Source: Rhodoplanes serenus
GTDB taxonomy: Bacteria; Pseudomonadota; Alphaproteobacteria; Rhizobiales; Xanthobacteraceae
Length of the DNA stretch: 50,889 nt
Assembly: GCA_945893145.1 (NCBI GenBank)
Contig: CAMDDZ010000038.1
Location: 1 to 50,889, forward strand
Direction of reading: 5' to 3'
This document shows positions 31,180 to 39,301 of the stretch, one piece after another. The notes under the pieces are model-generated. The model was not told the origin of the DNA and searched no databases. It saw nothing but the letters and a program-made list of their open reading frames with translations. A program made the translations under genes and the position numbers. Within the stretch, counting starts at the first letter, position 1. Every line of letters begins with the position of its first letter.

Positions 31180-32788
31180 CGCGCCGCGCATCGTCGTCGC
31201 TTCGATCAAATCGGCGCAGCGCGTCACTGCGCTGAACGACGCCGCGGCGCGGCTACGGCTGAAGACCGGCATGCCGCTCGCCGACGTGCAGGCCATGCAT
31301 CCGGGCATCGACGTGGCGCAGGCCGATTTCGAGGCCGACCGGCGTCTGCTTGAAGCGATCGCCGACTGGTGCGATCGCTACACGCCGCTGGTTGGCCTGC
31401 ATCCGCCCGACGGGCTCACCCTCGACGTGACCGGCTGCGCGCATTTGTTCGGCGGCGAGGCAGCGCTCTGCCGCGATCTGGTGACACGGCTCGCACGCCA
31501 GGGCTTCTGCGCGCGCCTTGCCATCGCAGATACGGTGGGTGGCGCCTGGGCAGTCGCGCGCTACGGCGAGCGAGCCATCGTTCCACGCGGCGAGGTGGAC
31601 GCCGCTGTGCAGCCGCTGCCGATCGCAGCATTGCGCATCGATCTTGAAATTGCGGCTGAGCTCGCAAGCCTCGGCCTCAAGCGCATAGCCGACCTTGCCG
31701 CGCGTCCGCGCGCGCCACTCGCCGCCCGCTTCGGCGAGACGCTGGTTCAGCGGCTCGATCAGGCGCTCGGCCGTGAGGATGAGCCGATCACGCCGCGCCT
31801 GCCGCTGCCGGTCGCCCTGGCCGAGCGGCGTTTTGCCGAGCCGATCGCGCGCGAGGCCGACGTGCTCGGCACCATCGAGCATCTCGCGCACGAACTGGGC
31901 CGCGTGCTGGAGCGGCGCGGGGAGGGCGCGCGGCTCATTCAGCTCGCGCTGTTTCGCACCGATGGCAAGGTGCACCGGCTTGAAATCGGCACCGGCGCGC
32001 CGCTCCGCGATCCGCCGCGCGTGCGAAAGCTGTTCGAAGACCGGCTCGCGGCACTCGGCGACGCCTGCGATCCGGGCTTTGGCTACGATGTGGTGCGGCT
32101 CGCGGCGCTGGTCACCGAGCGTGGCGATCCGGTGCAGACCGGCCTCGCCGCGCCGGATCACGAAGCCGAGCTGGCGTATCTGATCGACCGCCTCGGCGCG
32201 CGCTTTGGGCTTCGCCGCGTCACCCGCCTGGTGCCGCAGAACACGCACATTCCGGAATATGCGGTGGCGGCCATGCCGGCGCATGCGGCTCTTACCCTCC
32301 CTCCGCGAAGCGGTGGGGAGGGTCGGCTCGCATTGCGTGAGCGATGCGAGCCGGGGTGGGGGCGCGCTTCTACGAATCCAGTAACCGCCCCCCACCCCCG
32401 ACCCCTCCCCACCACGCGCTTCGCGCGCGGAAGGAGGGGAGCGCAGGCGCTGGAGTGGAATGAGGACAATCTCCATCAAGACAGCCTCGGCGTCACGCGG
32501 CCGATCCGGCTGCTGCAACGGCCGGAGCCGATCGAGGTCACCGCGGAAGTCCCCGATGGCCCGCCCGTGCGGTTTGATTGGCGGCGCGTCAAACATCACG
32601 TCGCGCATGCCGAAGGCCCGGAGCGCATCGCCATGGAATGGTGGCGCGACCGGAAGGGCAACACGCTGACGCGAGATTATTTCCGCGTCGAAAGCCACGC
32701 CGGCGCGCGGGTCTGGCTCTACCGCGAAGGTCTCTACGGCGAAACGGAAAAGCCACCGCGCTGGTACCTGCACGGTTTGTTCGCGTGA
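31088..32788 (+). CDS. imuB: ImuB, Y-family polymerase-like protein of the mutasome
   Basis: 566 residues from the ATG at 31088. It begins YLSLWLRRLSTDR, so the acidic metal-binding motif of active Y-family polymerases is missing, as is known for ImuB. The palm-like segment LTLDVTGCAHLFGGE and the fingers/little-finger regions are present. ImuB is thought to tie DnaE2 and ImuA to the beta clamp. Residues 402-451 (32291-32440) are a Pro/Gly/Arg-rich insertion made by a palindromic repeat that keeps the frame; the normal sequence resumes at ALEWNEDN. The stop is 9 bp before dnaE2. Confidence 0.9.
   Translation: MSASSARRYLSLWLRRLSTDRIERQPSVPADAPRIVVASIKSAQRVTALNDAAARLRLKTGMPLADVQAMHPGIDVAQADFEADRRLLEAIADWCDRYTPLVGLHPPDGLTLDVTGCAHLFGGEAALCRDLVTRLARQGFCARLAIADTVGGAWAVARYGERAIVPRGEVDAAVQPLPIAALRIDLEIAAELASLGLKRIADLAARPRAPLAARFGETLVQRLDQALGREDEPITPRLPLPVALAERRFAEPIAREADVLGTIEHLAHELGRVLERRGEGARLIQLALFRTDGKVHRLEIGTGAPLRDPPRVRKLFEDRLAALGDACDPGFGYDVVRLAALVTERGDPVQTGLAAPDHEAELAYLIDRLGARFGLRRVTRLVPQNTHIPEYAVAAMPAHAALTLPPRSGGEGRLALRERCEPGWGRASTNPVTAPHPRPLPTTRFARGRRGAQALEWNEDNLHQDSLGVTRPIRLLQRPEPIEVTAEVPDGPPVRFDWRRVKHHVAHAEGPERIAMEWWRDRKGNTLTRDYFRVESHAGARVWLYREGLYGETEKPPRWYLHGLFA
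32291..32440. repeat. 150-bp palindromic repeat inserted in frame in imuB
   Basis: This block is exactly 50 codons. Its ends form long imperfect inverted repeats: accctccctccgcgaagcgg (from 32294) against the reverse complement of the segment ending at 32440. An inner arm ccggggtgggggcg (32351-32364) faces cgccccccacccccg (32386-32400), and ggctcgcat (32325-32333) faces atgcgagcc (32344-32352). It encodes LTLPPRSGGEGRLALRERCE and more, low-complexity residues unlike the flanking protein. Such in-frame palindromic insertions are known from alphaproteobacteria and Rickettsia (RPE). Confidence 0.85.
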
Positions 32789-32797
32789 GTGTGAAGC

Positions 32798-35700
32798 ATG
32801 TATGCCGAGTTGGCGGTTACGACGAATTTTTCGTTTTTACGCGGTGCTTCCGATCCGGAAGAGCTGGTCGAGCAGGCGAGGCTGCTCGGCCTCAACGGTA
32901 TCGGAATTGCGGACCGCAATAGCGTGGCGGGCGTCGTCCGCGCGCTGACGAAAATGAGAGCTTTTGCCGAGGAAGAGAAGGAGCGCCATGACCATGCCGC
33001 AGAACAAACGCCACACCAAACGATCGCGCCCGCCGCTGAATTCAGGCTGGCCGTCGGCGCCCGACTGGTCTTCGCGGATGGAACGCCCGATATCCTCGCC
33101 TACCCACGCGACCGCGCCGCTTGGGGGCGGCTCACGCGTCTTCTCTCGTGGGGTAAACAGCGCGCCAACAAGGGCGACTGCGTCCTCGGGCTTCCGGATC
33201 TTCTGGATTTTGTGGAAGGCCTCAACCTTATTGTCGTCCCGCCGGCGCGCATCCATGGCGAGCGGCTTCACGCGCTGCTCGTCCGGCTGAAAGAGACCGC
33301 GGGCAAGCAATCGGTCTGGCTTGCGGCTGCCATGCTGTATCGCGGCGACGATGCGCGGCGTCTTAAGCGCCTGGCCGATGTCGCGTCGGGCGTCTTCGTG
33401 CCGCTGATCGCCGTCAACGACGTGCTCTATCACGCGCCGGAGCGCCGTGATTTGCAGGACGTCGTCACTTGCATCCGCGAACACCAGACCCTGGAGTCGG
33501 CCGGCCGGCTGCTGGAGGCCAACGCCGAGCGCCATCTGAAACCGCCGCAGGAAATGGCGCGGCTGTTCCGCCATGCGCCGCGAGCGATCGAGGAGACGCA
33601 GCGTTTCCTGCGGCGCTGCAATTTCTCGCTCGAAACATTGCGCAAGACCGAATACGCCGATGAAACGCGACAGGGTTATGCGACGCCGCAGAAGGCGCTG
33701 GTGGCCTTCGCCGAGGAAGGTTTCAAGCGCCGATTTCCGGATGGCGCGCCAGACCATGTTCGGCGCGCTCTCGACGAGGAACTGCGGCTGATCGACGAGC
33801 TCGACTACGCGCCGTTTTTTCTGACCGTCGACGAGATCGTCAAATTCGCGCGCGGATTGGACAAGCCGATCCTTTGCCAGGGCCGTGGCTCGGCGGCCAA
33901 CTCGATCATCTGTTATTGTCTCGGCATCACCGATGTGTCGCCGATCAAGGTCGATCTCCTGTTCGAGCGGTTCGTCTCGGCCGAGCGGCGCGAGCCGCCC
34001 GACATCGACGTCGATTTCGAGCACGAACGGCGCGAGGAGGTGATCCAGCACATCTACGAGAAATACGGCCGCGAGCGCGCCGGCATCGCCGCAACGGTGA
34101 TCCGCTATCGCGGCCGCAGCGCCATCCGCGAGACCAGCAAGGTCTTCGGCCTGTCGGGGGACACGATCGATGCGTTGGCCAGCACGCTGTGGGGCTGGTC
34201 GTCGAGCGGTGTCTCCGACAAGGAGGCGCGCCGCGCCGGCCTCAACCCGGACGACCCGCGATTGCAGCAGGCGATGGCCCTGGCGGAGCAACTGATCGGC
34301 ACGCCGCGGCATCTCTCCCAGCACGTCGGCGGCTTCGTCATCACCCGCAACCGGCTCGACGAGGTCGTGCCGATCGAAAATGCGGCGATGGACGATCGCA
34401 CCGTGATCGAATGGGAAAAGCAAGACCTCGAAGCCATCGGGCTGCTCAAGGTCGATGTGCTGGCGCTCGGCATGCTGACGTGCCTGCGGCGCAGCTTCGA
34501 ATTCCTGCACGAGCATTACGACGTCACGCATCCGCTGTCGTTACAGGACGAAGACCCGCGGACCTACGCCATGATCCAGCGCGCCGACACCATCGGCGTA
34601 TTCCAGATCGAGAGCCGCGCCCAGATGTCGATGCTGCCGCGCCTGGCGCCGGAGGAATTCTACGATCTCGTCATTGAAGTGGCGATCGTGCGGCCGGGTC
34701 CGATCCAGGGCAACATGGTGCATCCCTATCTGCGCCGCCGTCAGCGCATCGAGCCGGTCAGCTATCCGTCGAAAGAGCTCGAAGCCATCCTCAAAAAGAC
34801 GATGGGCGTGCCGCTGTTCCAGGAACAGGCGATGCGCATCGCCATCGTCGGCGCGGGCTTTGAGCCGGGCGAGGCGGATCGGCTGCGCCGCGCCATGGCG
34901 ACGTTCAAGCGGGTCGGCACCATCGGCTCGTTTGCCGACAAATTTCTCAAGGGGATGAAAAAGAACGGCTACAGCGAAAAATTTGCCGAGGATTGCTGGA
35001 GGCAAATCCAGGGCTTCGGCAGCTACGGCTTTCCAGAAAGCCACGCCGCGAGCTTCGCCAATCTGGTTTACGCCTCGGCCTGGATCAAATGCCATTACCC
35101 GGATGTGTTCGCGGCGGGGCTGCTCAACAGCCAGCCGATGGGCTTCTATGCAACGGCGCAGCTCGTGCGCGACGCGCAGGACCACGGCGTCGAGGTGAGG
35201 GCGGTCGACATCAATGCCTCGAACTGGGATTGCACGCTGGAGCAGGCGCCGCTCGCCCGGCTGAATCCGCGGCACGACTCGATGCAACAGGACATCAAGA
35301 CGGAACGCGCGCTTCGCTTAGGTCTTCGGCAGATCGACGGCTTCTCCGAGGAATGGGGGAGAAAGATCGAATGCTTGCGCCGCGAAGGCTTCGATTCGGT
35401 TCGCGATCTTTGGCTGCGGACCGAGTTGCCGCCGAAGGCGCTGGAGCGGCTGGCGCATGCCGACGCATTCAATTCGCTCGGCCTGAGCCGCCGCGACGCC
35501 TTATGGGCGGTGCGGGCGCTGCAGCGCGCCGGCGACAAGGACGATCTGCCGCTGTTCGCGCGGGTCAAAATGCCGAAGCTCGAGCCCGACGTCGATCTGC
35601 CGAAAATGCCGCCGGGTCAGCAGGTGATCGAGGACTATCGGCATTTGCATCTGTCGCTGAAGGCGCATCCGATCTCATTCCTGCGCGGCGATTTTGCCGC

Positions 35701-36181
35701 GCGCGGGATCGTGCCTCACGAGCAACTGCCAGGCATCGCACCGGGCCGCCGCGTCATCATCGGCGGCCTGGTTCTGGTCCGCCAGCGGCCGGGAGCCGGC
35801 AATGCGATCTTCATGACGCTGGAAGATGAAACCGGCATCGCCAACACCATCGTGTGGCCGCGCAAGTTCGAAGAGTACCGGCCGGTGGTGATGGGCTCGC
35901 GCGTCATCAGCGTTACCGGCCTTCTGCAAAACGAAAAAGGAGTGATCCACATCGTTGCGGATCATTTCGAGGATTTGTCGCCGCTGCTCGGATTTCTGTC
36001 CGAGCATGGTCCTCTTGTCGATGCGACCCTGCCGGTCGACGAGATCAAGCGTTCCGTGGTTTCGCGGGAGCGTCACCCGCGCTCGGGTGATGCGTTGGTC
36101 ACCTTGCTGAAGGCGCGACCGACGGCGGTCGAGGAACTGGCTGCGGCTGAGGTCATGCCGAAGGGCCGCAACTTCCACTAG
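32798..36181 (+). CDS. dnaE2: DnaE2, error-prone DNA polymerase III alpha-type subunit
   Basis: 1127 residues. The N-terminal PHP domain starts YAELAVTTNFSFLRGASDPE. The C-family polymerase core has the catalytic PDIDVDF at 401-407, then LSQHVGGFVITRNRLDEVVP, GVFQIESRAQMSMLPRLAPE and FPESHAASFANLVYASAWIK. The OB-fold near the end reads GRRVIIGGLVLVRQRPGAGN. Lesion bypass by DnaE2 with ImuA and ImuB causes damage-induced mutations. The ATG lies 9 bp after the imuB stop and the three genes form one SOS operon. The length is normal and no frameshift is seen. Confidence 0.95.
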   Translation: MYAELAVTTNFSFLRGASDPEELVEQARLLGLNGIGIADRNSVAGVVRALTKMRAFAEEEKERHDHAAEQTPHQTIAPAAEFRLAVGARLVFADGTPDILAYPRDRAAWGRLTRLLSWGKQRANKGDCVLGLPDLLDFVEGLNLIVVPPARIHGERLHALLVRLKETAGKQSVWLAAAMLYRGDDARRLKRLADVASGVFVPLIAVNDVLYHAPERRDLQDVVTCIREHQTLESAGRLLEANAERHLKPPQEMARLFRHAPRAIEETQRFLRRCNFSLETLRKTEYADETRQGYATPQKALVAFAEEGFKRRFPDGAPDHVRRALDEELRLIDELDYAPFFLTVDEIVKFARGLDKPILCQGRGSAANSIICYCLGITDVSPIKVDLLFERFVSAERREPPDIDVDFEHERREEVIQHIYEKYGRERAGIAATVIRYRGRSAIRETSKVFGLSGDTIDALASTLWGWSSSGVSDKEARRAGLNPDDPRLQQAMALAEQLIGTPRHLSQHVGGFVITRNRLDEVVPIENAAMDDRTVIEWEKQDLEAIGLLKVDVLALGMLTCLRRSFEFLHEHYDVTHPLSLQDEDPRTYAMIQRADTIGVFQIESRAQMSMLPRLAPEEFYDLVIEVAIVRPGPIQGNMVHPYLRRRQRIEPVSYPSKELEAILKKTMGVPLFQEQAMRIAIVGAGFEPGEADRLRRAMATFKRVGTIGSFADKFLKGMKKNGYSEKFAEDCWRQIQGFGSYGFPESHAASFANLVYASAWIKCHYPDVFAAGLLNSQPMGFYATAQLVRDAQDHGVEVRAVDINASNWDCTLEQAPLARLNPRHDSMQQDIKTERALRLGLRQIDGFSEEWGRKIECLRREGFDSVRDLWLRTELPPKALERLAHADAFNSLGLSRRDALWAVRALQRAGDKDDLPLFARVKMPKLEPDVDLPKMPPGQQVIEDYRHLHLSLKAHPISFLRGDFAARGIVPHEQLPGIAPGRRVIIGGLVLVRQRPGAGNAIFMTLEDETGIANTIVWPRKFEEYRPVVMGSRVISVTGLLQNEKGVIHIVADHFEDLSPLLGFLSEHGPLVDATLPVDEIKRSVVSRERHPRSGDALVTLLKARPTAVEELAAAEVMPKGRNFH

Positions 36182-36195
36182 CCCTTGCTTTAATA

Positions 36196-36217
36196 GTAAC
36201 CTATATGGTACCTTATA
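36196..36217. promoter_or_regulatory. Possible toxin-antitoxin operator (two near-identical decamers)
   Basis: GTAACCTATA (36196-36205) and GTACCTTATA (36208-36217) match at 8 of 10 positions and lie 12 bp apart, ending one base before the toxin ATG. The stretch is AT-rich against a GC-rich background. Type II antitoxins usually bind repeats at their own promoter, so this may be the operator. No Shine-Dalgarno sequence precedes the toxin, so its mRNA may be leaderless or poorly translated. Confidence 0.35.
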
Positions 36218-36218
36218 G

Positions 36219-36542
36219 ATGAAGCTGCTTGAATATCTCGACGCGACGAGTCGCAGTCCTTATGCGGCTTGGTTCAACCGCCTGGAGGCTCAGGCCGCTG
36301 CCAAGGTCGCGGTCGTGCTCATCCGGATCGGGCAGGGCAACCTGTCGAACGTTAAGGGTGTGGGCGCTGGCGTTTTCGAATACCGGATCGACTACGGCCC
36401 CGGCTATCGCATCTACTTCGGCCGCGGTGGCGACGAGGTTGTGATCCTGCTTGCTGGCGGCACCAAAAAGCGCCAGCAACAGGACATCCGTGATGCCCAT
36501 GAACGTTGGGCGGACTACAAACGAAGGAAAAGAAAGGAATAG
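36219..36542 (+). CDS. RelE/HigB-type toxin (HI1419-like, Gp49 family)
   Basis: 107 residues with the addiction-module killer pattern (PF05973): LEYLDATSRSPYAAWFNRLE, VVLIRIGQGNLSNVKGVGAG, then VFEYRIDYGPGYRIYFGRGG and VVILLAGGTKKRQQQDI. RelE-superfamily members of this branch cleave ribosome-bound mRNA or otherwise block translation. The start is an ATG 37 bp after the dnaE2 stop, without a clear ribosome-binding site. The antitoxin gene follows after 9 bp, the toxin-first order of HI1419/HI1420 and higBA modules. Confidence 0.88.
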   Translation: MKLLEYLDATSRSPYAAWFNRLEAQAAAKVAVVLIRIGQGNLSNVKGVGAGVFEYRIDYGPGYRIYFGRGGDEVVILLAGGTKKRQQQDIRDAHERWADYKRRKRKE

Positions 36543-36551
36543 ACCGAAGCA

Positions 36552-36869
36552 ATGGCACTCACCCGCGACTTCAAAGAAACCATCAAGGCGCGAGCCGAAC
36601 GCGACGCTGCGTTCCGTGAGGCGCTCCTGACCGAAGCCATCGAACAACTGCTCGGCGGCAACCTGAAGGTGGGCAAGGCCGTGCTACGCGACTACATCAA
36701 CGCGACTGTAGGCTTCGAGCGGCTTGCAAAAGCGACCGGAACGCCGTCCAAGAGCCTAATGCGCATGCTCGGGCCCAATGGCAACCCGCGTGCCGACAAC
36801 CTGTTTAGGATGATCGGGAAGCTTCAGCGGGTGTCCGGCGTCCATCTTGAAGTGGCCGCCGGGAGATAG
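36552..36869 (+). CDS. HI1420/HigA-type antitoxin, helix-turn-helix DNA-binding protein
   Basis: 105 residues: ALTRDFKETIKARAERDAAF, then LLTEAIEQLLGGNLKVGKAV and the helix-turn-helix-like VGFERLAKATGTPSKSLMRM followed by GPNGNPRADNLFRMIGKLQR. This is the addiction-module antidote (HI1420) family that pairs with the upstream Gp49-type toxin. It should neutralise the toxin and repress the shared promoter. Its ATG lies 9 bp after the toxin stop, with AAAGGA upstream. Confidence 0.88.
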   Translation: MALTRDFKETIKARAERDAAFREALLTEAIEQLLGGNLKVGKAVLRDYINATVGFERLAKATGTPSKSLMRMLGPNGNPRADNLFRMIGKLQRVSGVHLEVAAGR

Positions 36870-36904
36870 CTCCGAGCCGGTTCGGGAGCACTCTCAATTC
36901 GCAA

Positions 36905-38092
36905 TCAAGTCCCCGGCTTCAACACATCCGCCAACCAATCCCACATGAAATGCGTGCCGATGGTCACGTTATCGACCTGGCAATGATGGAAGCCGCCTTC
37001 CTCCCGCGAAAACACCTTCAGCGTCTTGTCCTTCGAGCCGACCGCCGCAAAGCATTTCTGAGCGATCGCCAGCGGAATCTGCTCGTCGCCCGCGCCGTGC
37101 AGCAGCAGGAACGGGCAGCGCATCTTCTGCACGATGCCGTCGAGCCGGAAGCCTTCGAGCTTCTTCATCGCGGCGTCGCGGCTCGCCACGCCGAACACCC
37201 ACATCAGGTGTTCGGGCGGCACCGACAGCGACGGCACCATGCCGCTATCCAGCAGGTCGAAGCGCCGCTTCCAGGTGTCGTAGTAATCCCATTGCGCGCC
37301 CCAGGCGATGCAGGCGGCATAGCGCGGCTCGAGAGAGGCCGCGCGCGGTGCGTAATAGCCGCCGAGGCTGATCGCCATGACGCCGATGCGCTTCGGATCG
37401 ACCTCCTTGCGTGCGGCGAGATATTCGTAGGCGGCGGTGCCGTATTTTTCCGTCTCGGCGATCAGCGGCAGATCGCGGAAGCGCACGCTCTCGCCATTGC
37501 CCGGCCCATCGACGATCAGGCACGCGATGCCGCGCGCCGCGAGATCGGGCACGCCTTTGAAGTATTGAATCTCCTTTGTGATGTCGAAGCCGTCGAAGAA
37601 CACCGCGGCGGGCGCCGGCTTATTGCCCGCGACCTCCGGTGCGGCGTGCACGAACAAGGCCGGCAGCGTCTTGCCGCCGTAGGGCACCTCGACCGACTCG
37701 ATGCGCGGCCGCTTCAGCATCGCGGCGCCATCGGCAAACGACTTCACGGCTTTCTTGTAGACCGCGCCGGCGCGCGGATCTTGCTGCGCGAAGCGCTCGC
37801 CGGTCTGGTAGTACTGCGACGCGCGCATCAGGCAGGATGCCGCGGTCAACGTATGGCCGCGCTTTTGTTCGTCGCGGCCGCGCGCCTCGATATGGTCGCC
37901 CATGCGCGTCCATTCCTCGAACCAGGCCTTGTCGTCGCCGACCTTGTCCTTCAGCACGCGGCCGACGCGGTTGACCTCGTCGATCTCGGCGCCACCCCAG
38001 GGTGCGGCCGAGAGACAGAGCAGCAGCCCCATCGACCAGCGGTAATTGGTCGGGAAGTAGATGAAGGCGGGATCGTCCTTGCGGTCGGTCAC
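36905..38092 (-). CDS. Alpha/beta hydrolase (FrsA/2,6-dihydropseudooxynicotine hydrolase-like)
   Basis: 395 residues from a GTG at 38092 preceded by GGAGA; a longer frame to 38197 is less likely. A helical N-terminal half (about 30-130) precedes an alpha/beta hydrolase domain. The nucleophile is Ser242 in MAISLGGYY, the acid Asp336 in GAGDEQIP and the base His369 or His370 in EGGFHHCQ; VDGPGNGESVRF fits the oxyanion region. This architecture matches the DUF1100/esterase group that includes C-C bond hydrolases. It lacks a signal peptide. It diverges from tctC-ubiD. The substrate is unknown. Confidence 0.87.
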   Translation of the reverse strand: MTDRKDDPAFIYFPTNYRWSMGLLLCLSAAPWGGAEIDEVNRVGRVLKDKVGDDKAWFEEWTRMGDHIEARGRDEQKRGHTLTAASCLMRASQYYQTGERFAQQDPRAGAVYKKAVKSFADGAAMLKRPRIESVEVPYGGKTLPALFVHAAPEVAGNKPAPAAVFFDGFDITKEIQYFKGVPDLAARGIACLIVDGPGNGESVRFRDLPLIAETEKYGTAAYEYLAARKEVDPKRIGVMAISLGGYYAPRAASLEPRYAACIAWGAQWDYYDTWKRRFDLLDSGMVPSLSVPPEHLMWVFGVASRDAAMKKLEGFRLDGIVQKMRCPFLLLHGAGDEQIPLAIAQKCFAAVGSKDKTLKVFSREEGGFHHCQVDNVTIGTHFMWDWLADVLKPGT

Positions 38093-38272
38093 GGAATGTC
38101 TCCGGCGTGAAATCTCGGGCGCGAGACTAGGCGGTTTCCCGCGCAGCCGACAACGGGTGCGCGATGCCTGCCATGCGTGCACGACATCCGCGACCATTTG
38201 CGCCCGCGCGGGACTGGCTGTTTCAAAGGCTCTGCCATAGGTTGACGGCGATTTTCCATTTGGAGCCGCACG

Positions 38273-39262
38273 ATGAATCGCCGTGAACTGATCAAGGCCA
38301 GTCTTGTCTTATTGTCCACGACGGCGCTCACGCCGCTCGCCACGTGGGCGCAGGCGAAATATCCGGACCGGCCGATCAAGCTCGTCATTCCGTTCTCGCC
38401 CGGCGGCGTCACCGACATCGTCGGCCGCCATTGGGCCGAACGGATGAAGCCTGTGCTCGGCGGCTCGATCTTCATCGAGAACCAGGGCGGTGGCGGCGGC
38501 ACCATCGGCGCGAACGAAGTCGCCCGCGCCCAGCCAGACGGCAATACGATTATGCTCGGCAACACCAGCGTGGTGGTGCTCAATCCGCTGACCTCGTCGA
38601 AACCGACCTACGATCCGGTGAAGGATTTTGCGCCGATCGGCATCATCGCGGTGGCGTCGGTCGCACTCGTCGTTCACCAGGCAGTCCCGGTGAAGACGCT
38701 CAAGGAGTTCGTCGACTACGCGAAAGCCAATCCCGGCAAGCTGTCCTATGGCTCGGCCGGCACTGGCACCATGACGCATCTCGCCGCCGAACAGTTCAAG
38801 CAGGCGACTGGGCTGAACGAGATCGTGCATGTCCCCTACAAGGGCGCGGGCCCCGGCATCGCCGATCTGGTCAGCGGGCACATTCCGGTGATGACGCCGA
38901 ACATCACCAGCCAGGTGCTCGAATTCCACAAGGCCGGCAAGATCCGCATCCTGGCGGTGTTCGCGCCCGAGCGCCTGAAAGGCGCGCCGGAGATTCCGAC
39001 CGCCATCGAGCTTGGCTATCCGAACCAAGTCGGCCAGCTCTTCGTCGGCGTGTTCGCGCCGGCAGCGACGCCGAAGCCGATCATCGAGCAGATCGCCACC
39101 GCCCATCGCAAGGTGATGTCCGACACCGAGTTCCAGAAGGTGCTGGTCGCCTCCGGCCTCGAGCCGGTGCTCGACACGCCCGAACAGGCGCGGCAGTACT
39201 TGTTGAGCGAAAGCGCCCGCTGGGCGCCGGTGGTGAAGGCGATCGGCCTGAAGATGGAGTAG
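38273..39262 (+). CDS. TctC/Bug family solute-binding protein
   Basis: 329 residues. The N-terminus MNRRELIKASLVLLSTTALT is a Tat-like signal, with cleavage near TWAQA. Mature motifs are YPDRPIKLVIPFSPGGVTDI, an ENQGGGGGTIGANEV loop, QPDGNT, KPGKLSYGSAGTGTMTHLAA and VHVPYKGAGPGIADLVSG. It binds a carboxylate. It lies 39 bp before ubiD and two genes before CMD on the same strand, so the likely ligand is the aromatic or unsaturated acid decarboxylated by UbiD. That link is inference. No TctAB is present. Confidence 0.93.
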   Translation: MNRRELIKASLVLLSTTALTPLATWAQAKYPDRPIKLVIPFSPGGVTDIVGRHWAERMKPVLGGSIFIENQGGGGGTIGANEVARAQPDGNTIMLGNTSVVVLNPLTSSKPTYDPVKDFAPIGIIAVASVALVVHQAVPVKTLKEFVDYAKANPGKLSYGSAGTGTMTHLAAEQFKQATGLNEIVHVPYKGAGPGIADLVSGHIPVMTPNITSQVLEFHKAGKIRILAVFAPERLKGAPEIPTAIELGYPNQVGQLFVGVFAPAATPKPIIEQIATAHRKVMSDTEFQKVLVASGLEPVLDTPEQARQYLLSESARWAPVVKAIGLKME

Positions 39263-39301
39263 GGCGCTTCCGCGTACGGCGCGGCGTGCTACGCTTCGAG
39301 G

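Noticed and set aside
31253..34531. Long - strand frames opposite imuB and dnaE2
   Set aside because: They are antisense to clearly conserved proteins and show no recognisable motif.
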